Positions 17,344 through 25,424 of a DNA stretch of 64,000 nt are shown in pieces. Every line of letters starts with the position of its first letter. Position 1 is the first letter of the stretch. Below the pieces are notes generated by a model, which saw only the letters and a list, made by a program, of their open reading frames with translations, ran no database searches and was not told the DNA's origin. Source of the stretch: UTCHB3 sp964431385 (GTDB lineage Bacteria > Bacteroidota > Ignavibacteria > Ignavibacteriales > Ignavibacteriaceae); assembly GCA_964431385.1 (NCBI GenBank), contig CAYSJM010000006.1, positions 33,323 to 97,322 on the forward strand. Direction: 5' to 3'. The position numbers were made by a program, and so were the translations under genes.

Positions 17344-18065
17344 TCAACAATAAACGGGCTATCGTTCCCGGTTTGCTAACACTTGGAAATCTGACTTGTG
17401 GATATCTTTCCATCGTTTTCGCGAGTGAAGGGGAATTCATCACCGCCGGATATCTGATTTTGGCATCAGCATTTTTTGATTTGATAGATGGACTTGCTGC
17501 TCGCTTACTGAATGCAGCCTCCAATTTTGGAGTTCAACTCGATTCACTTGCAGATATAGTAGGGTTTGGAGCTCCAACAGCGTTCCTTGTTTATAAGTTT
17601 AAACTTGAAGAATTTGGAGTTTGGGGGCTGGTAATTAGCCTCTTGTTTTTGGTGGGTGGCGCACTTCGCCTCGCCCGGTTTAACACTCAGGTAACTTCAG
17701 ATTTGAAGAAGAAAGATTACACGGGCATACCTATTCCCGTTGGTGCTCTTATCGTTACACTCTTGATTCTTGCACAGATCGATAAAGATATCGTTCCCTG
17801 GTCGTGGAAATGGTTGTTCCCTTTTGTTACGATCGTTACGGCAGCCGGTATGGTGTCAAAAATCAAGTTTGCCGCAATTCCAAAAATGAATAAAGGATTT
17901 GTAAAAAAATCACCTGTTCAAGTGATTCTCTTGCTGATTCTTCCCTTTGCCATCTATTTTTATGGAGTGACCGGGCTCTTTTTCACTTTCATTTTTGGTC
18001 TTTTATTTAATATAGTTAACAGCTATGTTACTTCACAGAAAAAAACAATTAATCATCGGGCGTAA
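17340..18065 (+). CDS. pssA: CDP-diacylglycerol-serine O-phosphatidyltransferase
   Basis: A 241-aa integral membrane protein. The CDP-alcohol phosphatidyltransferase motif DGxxAR(x8)GxxxDxxxD is complete: D50-G51, A54-R55, G64, D68, D72. It condenses CDP-diacylglycerol with L-serine to phosphatidylserine. About seven hydrophobic helices are visible. An ATGA overlap joins it to psd, and the two together make phosphatidylethanolamine. The GTG start of purS follows the stop codon by a single base. Confidence 0.95.
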   Translation: MINNKRAIVPGLLTLGNLTCGYLSIVFASEGEFITAGYLILASAFFDLIDGLAARLLNAASNFGVQLDSLADIVGFGAPTAFLVYKFKLEEFGVWGLVISLLFLVGGALRLARFNTQVTSDLKKKDYTGIPIPVGALIVTLLILAQIDKDIVPWSWKWLFPFVTIVTAAGMVSKIKFAAIPKMNKGFVKKSPVQVILLLILPFAIYFYGVTGLFFTFIFGLLFNIVNSYVTSQKKTINHRA

Positions 18066-18066
18066 A

Positions 18067-18324
18067 GTGTTCAAAGCCAAAGTAATTGTCAAACGAAGAA
18101 AATCGATACTGGATCCGCAAGGAAAAGCTGCCGAACAAGGAGCAAAATTGCTCGGGTTCAACAACATACAAAATGTCAGAATGAACAAGGAGATTGAATT
18201 TTTTGTCAATCTCACTTCAAAGGAAGAGGCACTTCTCGAGGTAAGCGAATTTTCTGAGAAATTGCTCGCTAATCCTAATCTGGAAGATTTTGAGATTCAA
18301 CTCGAAGAAGTGAATGAATCCTAA
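18067..18324 (+). CDS. purS: Phosphoribosylformylglycinamidine synthase subunit PurS
   Basis: An 85-aa PurS starting at GTG 18067-18069, right behind the pssA stop (18063-18065); this gives the standard N-terminus 'FKAKVIVKRRKSILDPQG'. The upstream ATG at 18025 would add 14 residues out of keeping with the family. PurS bridges PurL and PurQ in the three-subunit FGAM synthase (step 4 of IMP synthesis). It overlaps purQ by 11 bases; purL is not in this window. Confidence 0.93.
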   Translation: MFKAKVIVKRRKSILDPQGKAAEQGAKLLGFNNIQNVRMNKEIEFFVNLTSKEEALLEVSEFSEKLLANPNLEDFEIQLEEVNES

Positions 18325-19030
18325 ATTTGGTGTTGTAGTTTTCCCCGGTTCAAACTGCGATCATGATGCGTACTATGCATTAAAACACGATCTCGGTTAT
18401 GAAGTTGAGTTTTTGTGGCACAAAGATGACTCCCTAAAAGATTGTAATGTAATTCTCCTCCCCGGTGGATTTTCTTACGGAGACTATATCAGATGTGGTG
18501 CCGTTGCAAAATTATCACCAATTATGAAGGAAGTGATCAAATTCGCTAACAATGGCGGAATTGTAATCGGGATTTGTAACGGATTTCAAATACTTTGTGA
18601 AACCGGACTTTTACCCGGCGTTTTAATGAAAAACCGCGATCTAAAATTTATTTGTGAAGATGTTTACTTGAAAGTTACGGGTAATTCACAGTTATTTGCT
18701 GCTGAGAGTCAGAATAAAGTGTTTAAGTTACCAATCGCTCATGGCGAAGGTAACTATTTTATTGAAGAAGAGAGACTTGCTGAGCTTGAAGCCAATAATC
18801 AAGTGCTTTTCCGATATTGTAATGCTAATGGGGAGATTATTAATGAAGCAAATCCAAATGGCTCATTAAATAATATCGCCGGTATCACAAACCTGTCGGG
18901 TAATGTTCTCGGCATGATGCCACATCCTGAACGAGCTTGTAGTGATACTCTTGGCAAAGAATCGGGCAGATTCTTGTTTCTTTCAATTGCAGAATTTTTA
19001 AAAACTAAAGAGGTTGAAAATGTTTTCTAA
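18314..19030 (+). CDS. purQ: Phosphoribosylformylglycinamidine synthase subunit PurQ
   Basis: A 238-aa class I glutamine amidotransferase. The start 'KFGVVVFPGSNCDHDAYYAL' is typical of PurQ. The nucleophile Cys is in 'GICNGFQIL' and the His/Glu pair in 'MMPHPERA'. It supplies ammonia for formylglycinamidine synthesis with PurS and PurL. The presence of separate PurQ and PurS indicates the small-type PurL system. It overlaps purS by 11 bases and tatA by 11 bases. Confidence 0.97.
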   Translation: MNPKFGVVVFPGSNCDHDAYYALKHDLGYEVEFLWHKDDSLKDCNVILLPGGFSYGDYIRCGAVAKLSPIMKEVIKFANNGGIVIGICNGFQILCETGLLPGVLMKNRDLKFICEDVYLKVTGNSQLFAAESQNKVFKLPIAHGEGNYFIEEERLAELEANNQVLFRYCNANGEIINEANPNGSLNNIAGITNLSGNVLGMMPHPERACSDTLGKESGRFLFLSIAEFLKTKEVENVF

Positions 19031-19211
19031 TTTAGGACCACTCGAGATATTTCTCATCGTTCTTGTTGTTCTTCTTTTATTTGGTGCAAAGAAAATCCCT
19101 GAACTGGCTCAAGGAGTTGGTAAAGGTATGAGAGAATTCAAAAAAGCAATTAAAGATGTTGAACAAGACATCAAAGTTGACGACAGCAAGGATCAGCCTA
19201 AAAATCCTTAA
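19020..19211 (+). CDS. tatA: Twin-arginine translocase subunit TatA/TatE
   Basis: A 63-aa protein from ATG 19020, behind an 'AGAGG' Shine-Dalgarno; an in-frame TTG at 19014 is less likely. A short TM helix ('GPLEIFLIVLVVLLLFGAKK') is followed by the amphipathic helix 'IPELAQGVGKGMREFKKAIK' and a charged tail. This is the TatA/E plan for the Tat pore. No tatC is nearby. Confidence 0.93.
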   Translation: MFSNLGPLEIFLIVLVVLLLFGAKKIPELAQGVGKGMREFKKAIKDVEQDIKVDDSKDQPKNP

Positions 19212-19225
19212 CACCGGTCTATTAT

Positions 19226-20644
19226 TTGCTAACTTACAACTCCATTTCTGAAAAACGGACTCTCCTGCTCTCGGGAGAACTAAATCTTCTCGATAATGTC
19301 AATTATTTTCTTCAGAAGATCAAAACCTCAGCAGATATCAATGCATTTTTATATGTAAATGAGTCTCTACCCGATCAAGCATTCGCTCTACTGAAAAAAA
19401 TCGATTCGGGTGCAACCCCCGGTAAACTTTTTGGAGCAATAATTGCGGTTAAGGATGTAATTTCTGTCGAGGGGATGCCAATGACTTGTGCTTCCAAAAT
19501 CCTGAAGAATTTCCAGCCCGTCTTTACCGCTACTGCAGTTCAAAAACTTATTGATGAAGATGCTCTTATTATTGGCAAGTTAAATTGCGATGAATTTGCA
19601 ATGGGCTCTTCCAACGAAAATTCAGCTTTTGGAAATGTACTAAATCCAATCGATACTACCAGGGTTCCGGGCGGTTCTTCCGGCGGATCAGCCGCTGCAG
19701 TTGCCGCAGGATTATGTGACTTGGCACTCGGGAGTGACACCGGGGGTTCTATCAGGCAGCCTGCTGCATTTTGCGGGGTGGTTGGAATTAAACCTACTTA
19801 CTCAAGAGTTTCCCGATTTGGTTTAACCGCGTTTGCATCCTCGTTTGATTCAATTGGACCAATAGCACAAAATCCTGAAGATTGTGCTTTAATTCTGCAA
19901 TTAATGTCGGGTTATGATCATCGTGATTCCACTTCCACAAAGAATAATCCGGAAGTAACCTCACCAGTCCATGAATTGAATAAAAAACTGAAAATTGGTG
20001 TCCCTGTAGAATATATGGAAGAAGGACTCGATTCAGAGATAAAAGATTCAATTTCCGAAGTGATTGCAAAACTTGAGGATTATGGACATACAGTTGAATC
20101 TGTTTCACTTCCTTCAACCCGCTACACAATTGCAGCTTATTATGTACTTACCACAGCTGAAGCGGCTTCCAATCTCTCAAGATATGATGGAGTACGGTTT
20201 GGTGTGAGAGGAAATCATGGTGGTGGATTAAAGTCAATGTACACCGAAACCAGATCAGAAGGATTTGGTGCCGAGGTAAAACGCAGAATTATGCTCGGTA
20301 ATTATGTACTTTCGGGAGGGTATTATGATGCCTATTTTAATAAGGCTCAAAAGGTTAGAAGGCTGATTAAAAACGATTTTACCAAGGTTTTCGAGAGCTA
20401 TGACCTTATTCTTACCCCTGTAACTCCACAATTGCCTTTCAAATTTGGGGAAAATTCGCAAGATCCACTTGCAATGTATCTTGGTGATATATATACTACC
20501 TCGGTAAATCTCGCAGGTCTTCCGGCAATTTCTATCCCTGTCGGGAGATCAAAAGAAGGTCTTCCTCTCGCAGTTCAGTTGATAGCTACAGAATTTGCCG
20601 AAGATCTACTCCTAAGCACATCAAAACTGCTACAAAAGTTCTGA
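19226..20644 (+). CDS. gatA: Asp-tRNA(Asn)/Glu-tRNA(Gln) amidotransferase subunit A
   Basis: A 472-aa amidase-signature protein. The Ser-cisSer-Lys triad is present: Lys76 in 'AIIAVKDVIS', the Ser-rich loop 'GGSSGGSAAAVAAG' (about 149-162) and the nucleophile in 'SDTGGSIRQPAAFCG' (Ser175). GatA liberates ammonia from Gln to amidate misacylated Glu-tRNA(Gln) or Asp-tRNA(Asn) with GatB and GatC. The start is TTG at 19226 (the N-terminus 'LTYNSISEK' fits GatA). It follows tatA by 14 bases. Its last 15 bases overlap the ribBA 3' end on the other strand. Confidence 0.95.
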   Translation: MLTYNSISEKRTLLLSGELNLLDNVNYFLQKIKTSADINAFLYVNESLPDQAFALLKKIDSGATPGKLFGAIIAVKDVISVEGMPMTCASKILKNFQPVFTATAVQKLIDEDALIIGKLNCDEFAMGSSNENSAFGNVLNPIDTTRVPGGSSGGSAAAVAAGLCDLALGSDTGGSIRQPAAFCGVVGIKPTYSRVSRFGLTAFASSFDSIGPIAQNPEDCALILQLMSGYDHRDSTSTKNNPEVTSPVHELNKKLKIGVPVEYMEEGLDSEIKDSISEVIAKLEDYGHTVESVSLPSTRYTIAAYYVLTTAEAASNLSRYDGVRFGVRGNHGGGLKSMYTETRSEGFGAEVKRRIMLGNYVLSGGYYDAYFNKAQKVRRLIKNDFTKVFESYDLILTPVTPQLPFKFGENSQDPLAMYLGDIYTTSVNLAGLPAISIPVGRSKEGLPLAVQLIATEFAEDLLLSTSKLLQKF

Positions 20645-21844
20645 GTTAGAACTCATTATCATGTGACCCATCTTGTCCCTCTTTGTCTTGAGGTAATGTA
20701 TATTATTTGGATTTGGTGCAATTTCAAGTGGTACTCTGCTCTCAACAGAAATTCCGTATTCTAACAGATCGTCAATTTTCTTTGGATTGTTAGTAATAAG
20801 CTTAACACTTTTAAGTCCAAGTTCTTTGATAATCTGTGCACCCAAACCATAATCTCTTGGATCTGCTTCAAAACCGAGTTTTTCATTGGCTTCTACTGTG
20901 TCAAATCCCATATCCTGAAGTTTGTATGCTTTTAGTTTGTTACTCAATCCAATTCCTCTTCCCTCTTGTCTAAGATAAATAACAACGCCCTTGCCGTATC
21001 CATTTATCAAATCGAGTGAGTGGTTCAACTGATCGTGGCAGTCACATCTAAGTGAATGAAAAATATCACCTGTAAGGCATTCGGAATGGATTCTGACCAT
21101 AACATTCTCTTCACCACAAACATCACCTTTCACAACCGCAATGTGATCTTTTGAGTCGATGTGCGACTTAAACAAGTGTAGTTTAAACTCACCATGTGCA
21201 GTTGGGAAATTTATAGTTGTGATCTTGCTTATAAACTTCTCAGTTATCATACGGTGCTTCAAAATCTGCTTCACCGAAATCATTTTTAGATCAAATTTTG
21301 TAGCGATTTCCTGAAGCTCTTTCATCCGTGCCATCTCACCGTCATCTTTAAGAATTTCGCACAATGTTCCTGCAGGATTTAATCCGGAAATGCGGCAAAG
21401 ATCAACAACCGCCTCTGTGTGTCCGGCTCTTTTTACTACTCCCCCTTCAGTATAGCGAAGTGGAAATATGTGTCCGGGGATAGCAAAATCTTCAGTTTTT
21501 GCTTCATCCGATGCGAGAGCCAGGATTGTTTTTGCACGGTCAGAAGTGGAAATACCTGTGGTAGTTCCTTCAACAGCATCCACGGAGACGGTAAAGTTGG
21601 TACCATGCAAGGCGTTATTTGATCCACTCATAAGTGGAATACCCAGATGATCGAGCTTGCTTCCGTCCATGGCTACGCACAGCAGACCTCTGCCATGAGT
21701 AATCATGAAATTAACAATTTCGGGTGTAATAAATTCTGAAGCACAAACAAAGTCACCTTCGTTTTCTCGATTTTCATCATCAGTAATGATGATTACTCTA
21801 CCGTTTCTTAATTCTGATACCGCTTCTTCTACCGTGCAAAACAT
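20630..21844 (-). CDS. ribBA: Bifunctional 3,4-dihydroxy-2-butanone-4-phosphate synthase / GTP cyclohydrolase II
   Basis: A 404-aa fusion (ATG at 21842-21844; an in-frame GTG lies one codon earlier). The RibB half shows 'DDENRENEGDFVCASEF' and 'THGRGLLCVAM'. The RibA half shows the zinc ligands in 'SECLTGDIFHSLRCDC' and 'YLRQEGRGIGL'. Together these start both branches of riboflavin synthesis, making DHBP from ribulose-5-phosphate and the pyrimidine from GTP. It follows yajC by 11 bases and ends inside the last codons of gatA. Confidence 0.97.
   Translation of the reverse strand: MFCTVEEAVSELRNGRVIIITDDENRENEGDFVCASEFITPEIVNFMITHGRGLLCVAMDGSKLDHLGIPLMSGSNNALHGTNFTVSVDAVEGTTTGISTSDRAKTILALASDEAKTEDFAIPGHIFPLRYTEGGVVKRAGHTEAVVDLCRISGLNPAGTLCEILKDDGEMARMKELQEIATKFDLKMISVKQILKHRMITEKFISKITTINFPTAHGEFKLHLFKSHIDSKDHIAVVKGDVCGEENVMVRIHSECLTGDIFHSLRCDCHDQLNHSLDLINGYGKGVVIYLRQEGRGIGLSNKLKAYKLQDMGFDTVEANEKLGFEADPRDYGLGAQIIKELGLKSVKLITNNPKKIDDLLEYGISVESRVPLEIAPNPNNIHYLKTKRDKMGHMIMSSNSELL
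20637..20653. terminator. Hairpin in the gatA/ribBA convergent overlap
   Basis: AGTTCT (20637-20642) and AGAACT (20648-20653) form a perfect 6-bp inverted repeat with a 5-base loop, across the stop codon of gatA. Neither strand has a U run next to it, so it is at best a weak bidirectional terminator. Confidence 0.35.
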
Positions 21845-21855
21845 CACTAATTCCG

Positions 21856-22188
21856 TTATTTCTTATCTAAACTGGTGGTTGTACCGTCAGAATTTAATAT
21901 AGCTGCAATCGCATTTTTATCAAATTTTATTTTTGTTGAGTCACCAACTTTAACCCAAACAATTTTGTCTTCAACGCCGGTCACTTCACCATACATACCA
22001 CCGGAAGTAACAACTTTGTCACCTTTTTGAACCTCAGAAAGAAGTTTTTCTCTTTCCTTCTGTCTTTTTTGTTGAGGTCTGATAATCATGAAATAAAAAA
22101 TAAGGAAAATGGCACCGAACATTATCAGTGTTCCCATTATTCCGCCGCCATCACCTCCCGGTTGGGCCATTGCATATAAAGTTTCCAT
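21856..22188 (-). CDS. yajC: Preprotein translocase subunit YajC
   Basis: A 110-aa protein with one TM ('GTLIMFGAIFLIFYFMIIRP') and the YajC signature 'MIIRPQQKRQKEREKLL' and 'GDKVVTSGGMYGEVTGV'. It associates with SecDF and SecYEG. The tgt-yajC neighbourhood is conserved in many bacteria. The ATG is immediately behind the tgt stop. Confidence 0.95.
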   Translation of the reverse strand: METLYAMAQPGGDGGGIMGTLIMFGAIFLIFYFMIIRPQQKRQKEREKLLSEVQKGDKVVTSGGMYGEVTGVEDKIVWVKVGDSTKIKFDKNAIAAILNSDGTTTSLDKK

Positions 22189-23343
22189 CTAATTCTCCGT
22201 TTCTTTTTTGTCTTGTTCAGTTATTTTGTATAAAACTTTGTCTTTCCACTGCTTATAATCTCCCGCCAAAATGTGTTCTCTTGCTGCTCTCGCAAGCTCT
22301 AAGTAAAAATGAATATTGTGGACTGATACAAGTTCAAACCCCAAAAATTCATTGGCAACAAGTAAATGCCGCAAATATGCTCTCGTATGGTTTTTACAAG
22401 TGTAACAGTTACAGTCCTCATCAAGTGGAGTAAAATCATTTTTATAGATTGAATTTTTTATCCTGACCGGACCATTCCAGGTGAAGATAAATCCCCTCCT
22501 CGCATTTCGGGTCGGCATTACACAGTCGAACATATCGACTCCCCGCTCTATCGCTTCAAGAATATTTTCCGGTTTTCCTACTCCCATAAGGTATCTGGGA
22601 AGATCAACTCTCATAAAATCGGTAGTAAAATCCACGATATCGTACATCGATTCCGCAGGTTCACCCACAGCCAATCCCCCAATCGCGTACCCTTCAAAAT
22701 CGAGCTCAAGAAGCGATTTTACCGACTCTTCTCTCAAATCTTTGTAGGTACTCCCCTGAATTATACCAAATTGATTTTGCTCAAATCCGTATAGCCCTTT
22801 TGATTTTAGAAAAGCTTCTCTGTTCAATATTGCCCATGCAGATGTCATTTTTGTAGAATGTTTTGCATATTCATAGGTGCAGGGGTAAGGAGTGCACTCA
22901 TCCAAAACCATCATTATATCAGAACCGATAGACCTTTGAATGTTTACTACTTTTTCAGGGGTAAAGAAGTGCTTCGAACCATCAAGATGTGACTTAAACT
23001 CAACTCCGTCGTGCTTTATCTTACGCAAATCAGAGAGAGAAAAAACCTGGAAACCACCACTATCAGTTAAAATGGGTCTGTCCCAATTAATAAACTTGTG
23101 CAACCCGCCGGCTGCTTCAAGTATATCTGTCCCTGGTCTTAGATATAAATGGTAGGTATTACCCAAAATAATATCAGCATTGATATCATCTCTAAGATAA
23201 GAAAAATTTACGGCTTTAACTGTCCCCTGAGTTCCAACAGGCATGAAAATCGGTGTTTTTACCACACCATGTGCTGTTGTAAACTCTCCTGCTCTTGCTT
23301 TTGAAGCATGATCAGTTGCCAATAATTTAAAGTTTAAACTCAA
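22189..23343 (-). CDS. tgt: tRNA-guanine(34) transglycosylase
   Basis: A 384-aa Tgt, which replaces G34 by preQ1 in GUN anticodons. The substrate-binding 'TDSGGFQVFSL', the nucleophile-region 'FDCVMPTRNARRG' and the zinc site 'DCNCYTCKNHTRAYLRHL' (Cys-x-Cys-xx-Cys and a later His) are all present. The start is TTG at 23341-23343; the sequence 'LNFKLLATD' behind it agrees with the family N-terminus. It is the first gene of the tgt-yajC-ribBA run, downstream of the porV-side terminator. Confidence 0.96.
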   Translation of the reverse strand: MSLNFKLLATDHASKARAGEFTTAHGVVKTPIFMPVGTQGTVKAVNFSYLRDDINADIILGNTYHLYLRPGTDILEAAGGLHKFINWDRPILTDSGGFQVFSLSDLRKIKHDGVEFKSHLDGSKHFFTPEKVVNIQRSIGSDIMMVLDECTPYPCTYEYAKHSTKMTSAWAILNREAFLKSKGLYGFEQNQFGIIQGSTYKDLREESVKSLLELDFEGYAIGGLAVGEPAESMYDIVDFTTDFMRVDLPRYLMGVGKPENILEAIERGVDMFDCVMPTRNARRGFIFTWNGPVRIKNSIYKNDFTPLDEDCNCYTCKNHTRAYLRHLLVANEFLGFELVSVHNIHFYLELARAAREHILAGDYKQWKDKVLYKITEQDKKETEN

Positions 23344-23424
23344 GAAATTTCGATTTTTGTGATTTTAAATTTACTGCTTTTATAACTCATGCCCAAACTA
23401 ATAAAATGAAAGTATTATTTTGCG

Positions 23425-23460
23425 GAAAAACAAAAAAGCCCCTCCATAACTGAAGAGGCT
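23425..23460 (-). terminator. Rho-independent terminator after the PorV/PorQ gene
   Basis: On the minus strand, a 9-bp stem (AGCCTCTTC with GGAGGGGCT, two G-U pairs) at 23460-23437 with a 6-base loop is followed by TTTTTTGTTTTT. It lies 42 bases after the stop of the gene at 23502-24410 and separates the surface-protein run from tgt. Confidence 0.85.
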
Positions 23461-23501
23461 CAAAAAACTATTGGCTGTTAGAGATTCGAAAGAGAGGATT
23501 G

Positions 23502-24410
23502 TTAAAATCCAAGTTTTACTGAAAAAGTGTGCCCAAGTCCAAGATTCTGACCAAAAGGAGAGATTGCATAATCAAAAACCAACTTGTTCCAATAGATTCC
23601 AAGTCCGGTGGTAAAACCTTTCGATTCATACAGGGTCTGAAAACCCAGCCTTAAAGCAATGAGGTTATCGTAGAGCACTTCAGCACCCAGATTCACATGA
23701 ATATCATCAGTTGAGAGATACTTTTGGACCTCCAGACCGGTGTTAAAAGCAAGTTTATTCTCAGGTAATGAAAAGGTGTATCCACCACCTGCCCTCAAAT
23801 CAGCAGGTAGCTTGGTAGCAGTAGTTTTAAGTTCGTTCATTGCACCGATATTTCTTAATGCGGCTACAACATAAAGCTTATCTGAGATGTTGTACCGTGC
23901 CCCAAAATCGATAGCGAATCCTGTTGCATCTTCATAAAATATCCCTTCATAAAGATATTTCACGGCAAATCCTGCATCAAATTTATCAGAAACTTTAAAG
24001 CCCGTTCCGAGTGAGATGGCATAAAAATCGGCAGTAAAAGTGGAAAGAGCTGCACCCGGTTTTTCACGAACCTCAATATCACCTATCCTTGTTGAATTTA
24101 ATCCCAACCCCATTTTTAGACCAAAAAGAGTGAATCGAGCTGCCAGCATTTCTGTTTTAACGCCTTGTATCCACTCATTATGCGTAAATGAAATCTCGGG
24201 AGTTCCATTTCCTCCGATATTTGCAGGGTTGTAAAATATTGCGGAGGCATCATTCGCAAAAACAGCACCATTGTCACCGAGTGAAATGTTCCTCGCACCG
24301 GAACCGATCTTCAAAAAGGAGAGGCCTGAGTTACCTGCTGATTGTGAATAAAGATCCAGGACACTAAATAGAATTAAGGAGAATAAAAAAAGTTTTTTCA
24401 TTGTTGGCAT
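23502..24410 (-). CDS. PorV/PorQ-family outer-membrane beta-barrel protein
   Basis: A 302-aa protein with a signal peptide ('KKLFLFSLILFSVLDLYSQ'; ATG at 24410, with a second ATG three codons later). The mature start 'FLKIGSGARNISLGDNGAVF' followed by 'NDASAIFYNPANIG' is the diagnostic beginning of the PorV/PorQ (FadL-like) family. The end 'GHTFSVKLGF' is barrel-like with a terminal Phe. PorV shuttles cargo in type IX secretion, but many family members in this group have no proven role. It is a paralogue of the next gene and closes a four-gene run with a terminator. Confidence 0.85.
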   Translation of the reverse strand: MPTMKKLFLFSLILFSVLDLYSQSAGNSGLSFLKIGSGARNISLGDNGAVFANDASAIFYNPANIGGNGTPEISFTHNEWIQGVKTEMLAARFTLFGLKMGLGLNSTRIGDIEVREKPGAALSTFTADFYAISLGTGFKVSDKFDAGFAVKYLYEGIFYEDATGFAIDFGARYNISDKLYVVAALRNIGAMNELKTTATKLPADLRAGGGYTFSLPENKLAFNTGLEVQKYLSTDDIHVNLGAEVLYDNLIALRLGFQTLYESKGFTTGLGIYWNKLVFDYAISPFGQNLGLGHTFSVKLGF

Positions 24411-24412
24411 TC

Positions 24413-25423
24413 TTAAAAAATGAAATTTAGACCTATAATATGTCTGTCTGAAGAGGAATATTGTTCAACCTGATATGCATAATCAAACCCCACATTAAAA
24501 TTCCCTACTTGTCTCGTATAAGAAAAACCTAAAGATGGCTTAGCCGGATCATCGCCATTGTTCAGGTAGAGATTATCAATACCTCCCCTTAGAAATAATC
24601 CTTCATAAATGTTGTATTCAGCTCCAAATCTGAAAAGATTTGTTCCAAAATTGTCTGAAGCAAACTCTGCCGCAAGTTGCAGGTTAAATGGTTTGTAATG
24701 GTAACTTACACCCAATTTTTTGAACAGGGGAAATTTATCGTTTGTTGCTCCGCCATCTGTTCCGTAAATTGGTGCAGAATCCCATTTATATTGCGAGTTT
24801 ATATCGCTTAACACAAAAGAAATGGCAAGTTCCGGGGTTACGGTATAAATTAATCCCACATCAAATCCAAGACTGGTTGTTGTAACTTCCTCGTATAATT
24901 TATAGTAGTAGAACCTTGCAGTAACACCGGCAGCAAACTTTTCAGAGAATTTATTAGCGAGAGATAGATAAAAAAGGTTCTCTGAAGTTGATATAGTCCC
25001 TTTTTTGAATCCCTGATTATCTCTTTGATCGATATTTGAGACTCCGGCATTTATCATACCGGCGGAGACTCCTGCAGTGGAACGGGGAACCCTTTCCCCG
25101 GGAATTGTGTCATTTTTTCCGTAAAAATCGAACCTTCTCGTAAAACTGATAAAATTTAATGCCCGATCGAGCCCGAGAAAAGTATATTGAGCATTAAAAG
25201 AATTGTCATTCTGAAATACTGCCAATGCCGGATTGTAATATGTAAAGATATTCCCGGATTTTACTGTTCCGAGTGCATTACCCATACCGATGCCCCTTGC
25301 ACCAAAACCGATTCTGCTAAAAGCACCGGGTGCCGAAGAGATATCACTCATTTTTCGTTGAGCATCCAATTGGGTAGTTAATAGCAGAATTGCAACTAAA
25401 AATAATATTTTCCTGATTTTCAT
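24413..25423 (-). CDS. PorV/PorQ-family outer-membrane beta-barrel protein
   Basis: A 336-aa protein with a signal peptide ('KILFLVAILLLTTQLDAQ') and the PorV/PorQ N-terminus 'GAFSRIGFGARGIGMGNA' followed by 'GNIFTYYNPAL'. It ends 'HIIGLNFIF', as expected for a barrel. It is two bases from the paralogue downstream and one base from the propeller gene upstream, so the set is probably co-translated. Cargo or lipid specificity unknown. Confidence 0.83.
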   Translation of the reverse strand: MKIRKILFLVAILLLTTQLDAQRKMSDISSAPGAFSRIGFGARGIGMGNALGTVKSGNIFTYYNPALAVFQNDNSFNAQYTFLGLDRALNFISFTRRFDFYGKNDTIPGERVPRSTAGVSAGMINAGVSNIDQRDNQGFKKGTISTSENLFYLSLANKFSEKFAAGVTARFYYYKLYEEVTTTSLGFDVGLIYTVTPELAISFVLSDINSQYKWDSAPIYGTDGGATNDKFPLFKKLGVSYHYKPFNLQLAAEFASDNFGTNLFRFGAEYNIYEGLFLRGGIDNLYLNNGDDPAKPSLGFSYTRQVGNFNVGFDYAYQVEQYSSSDRHIIGLNFIF

Positions 25424-25424
25424 A

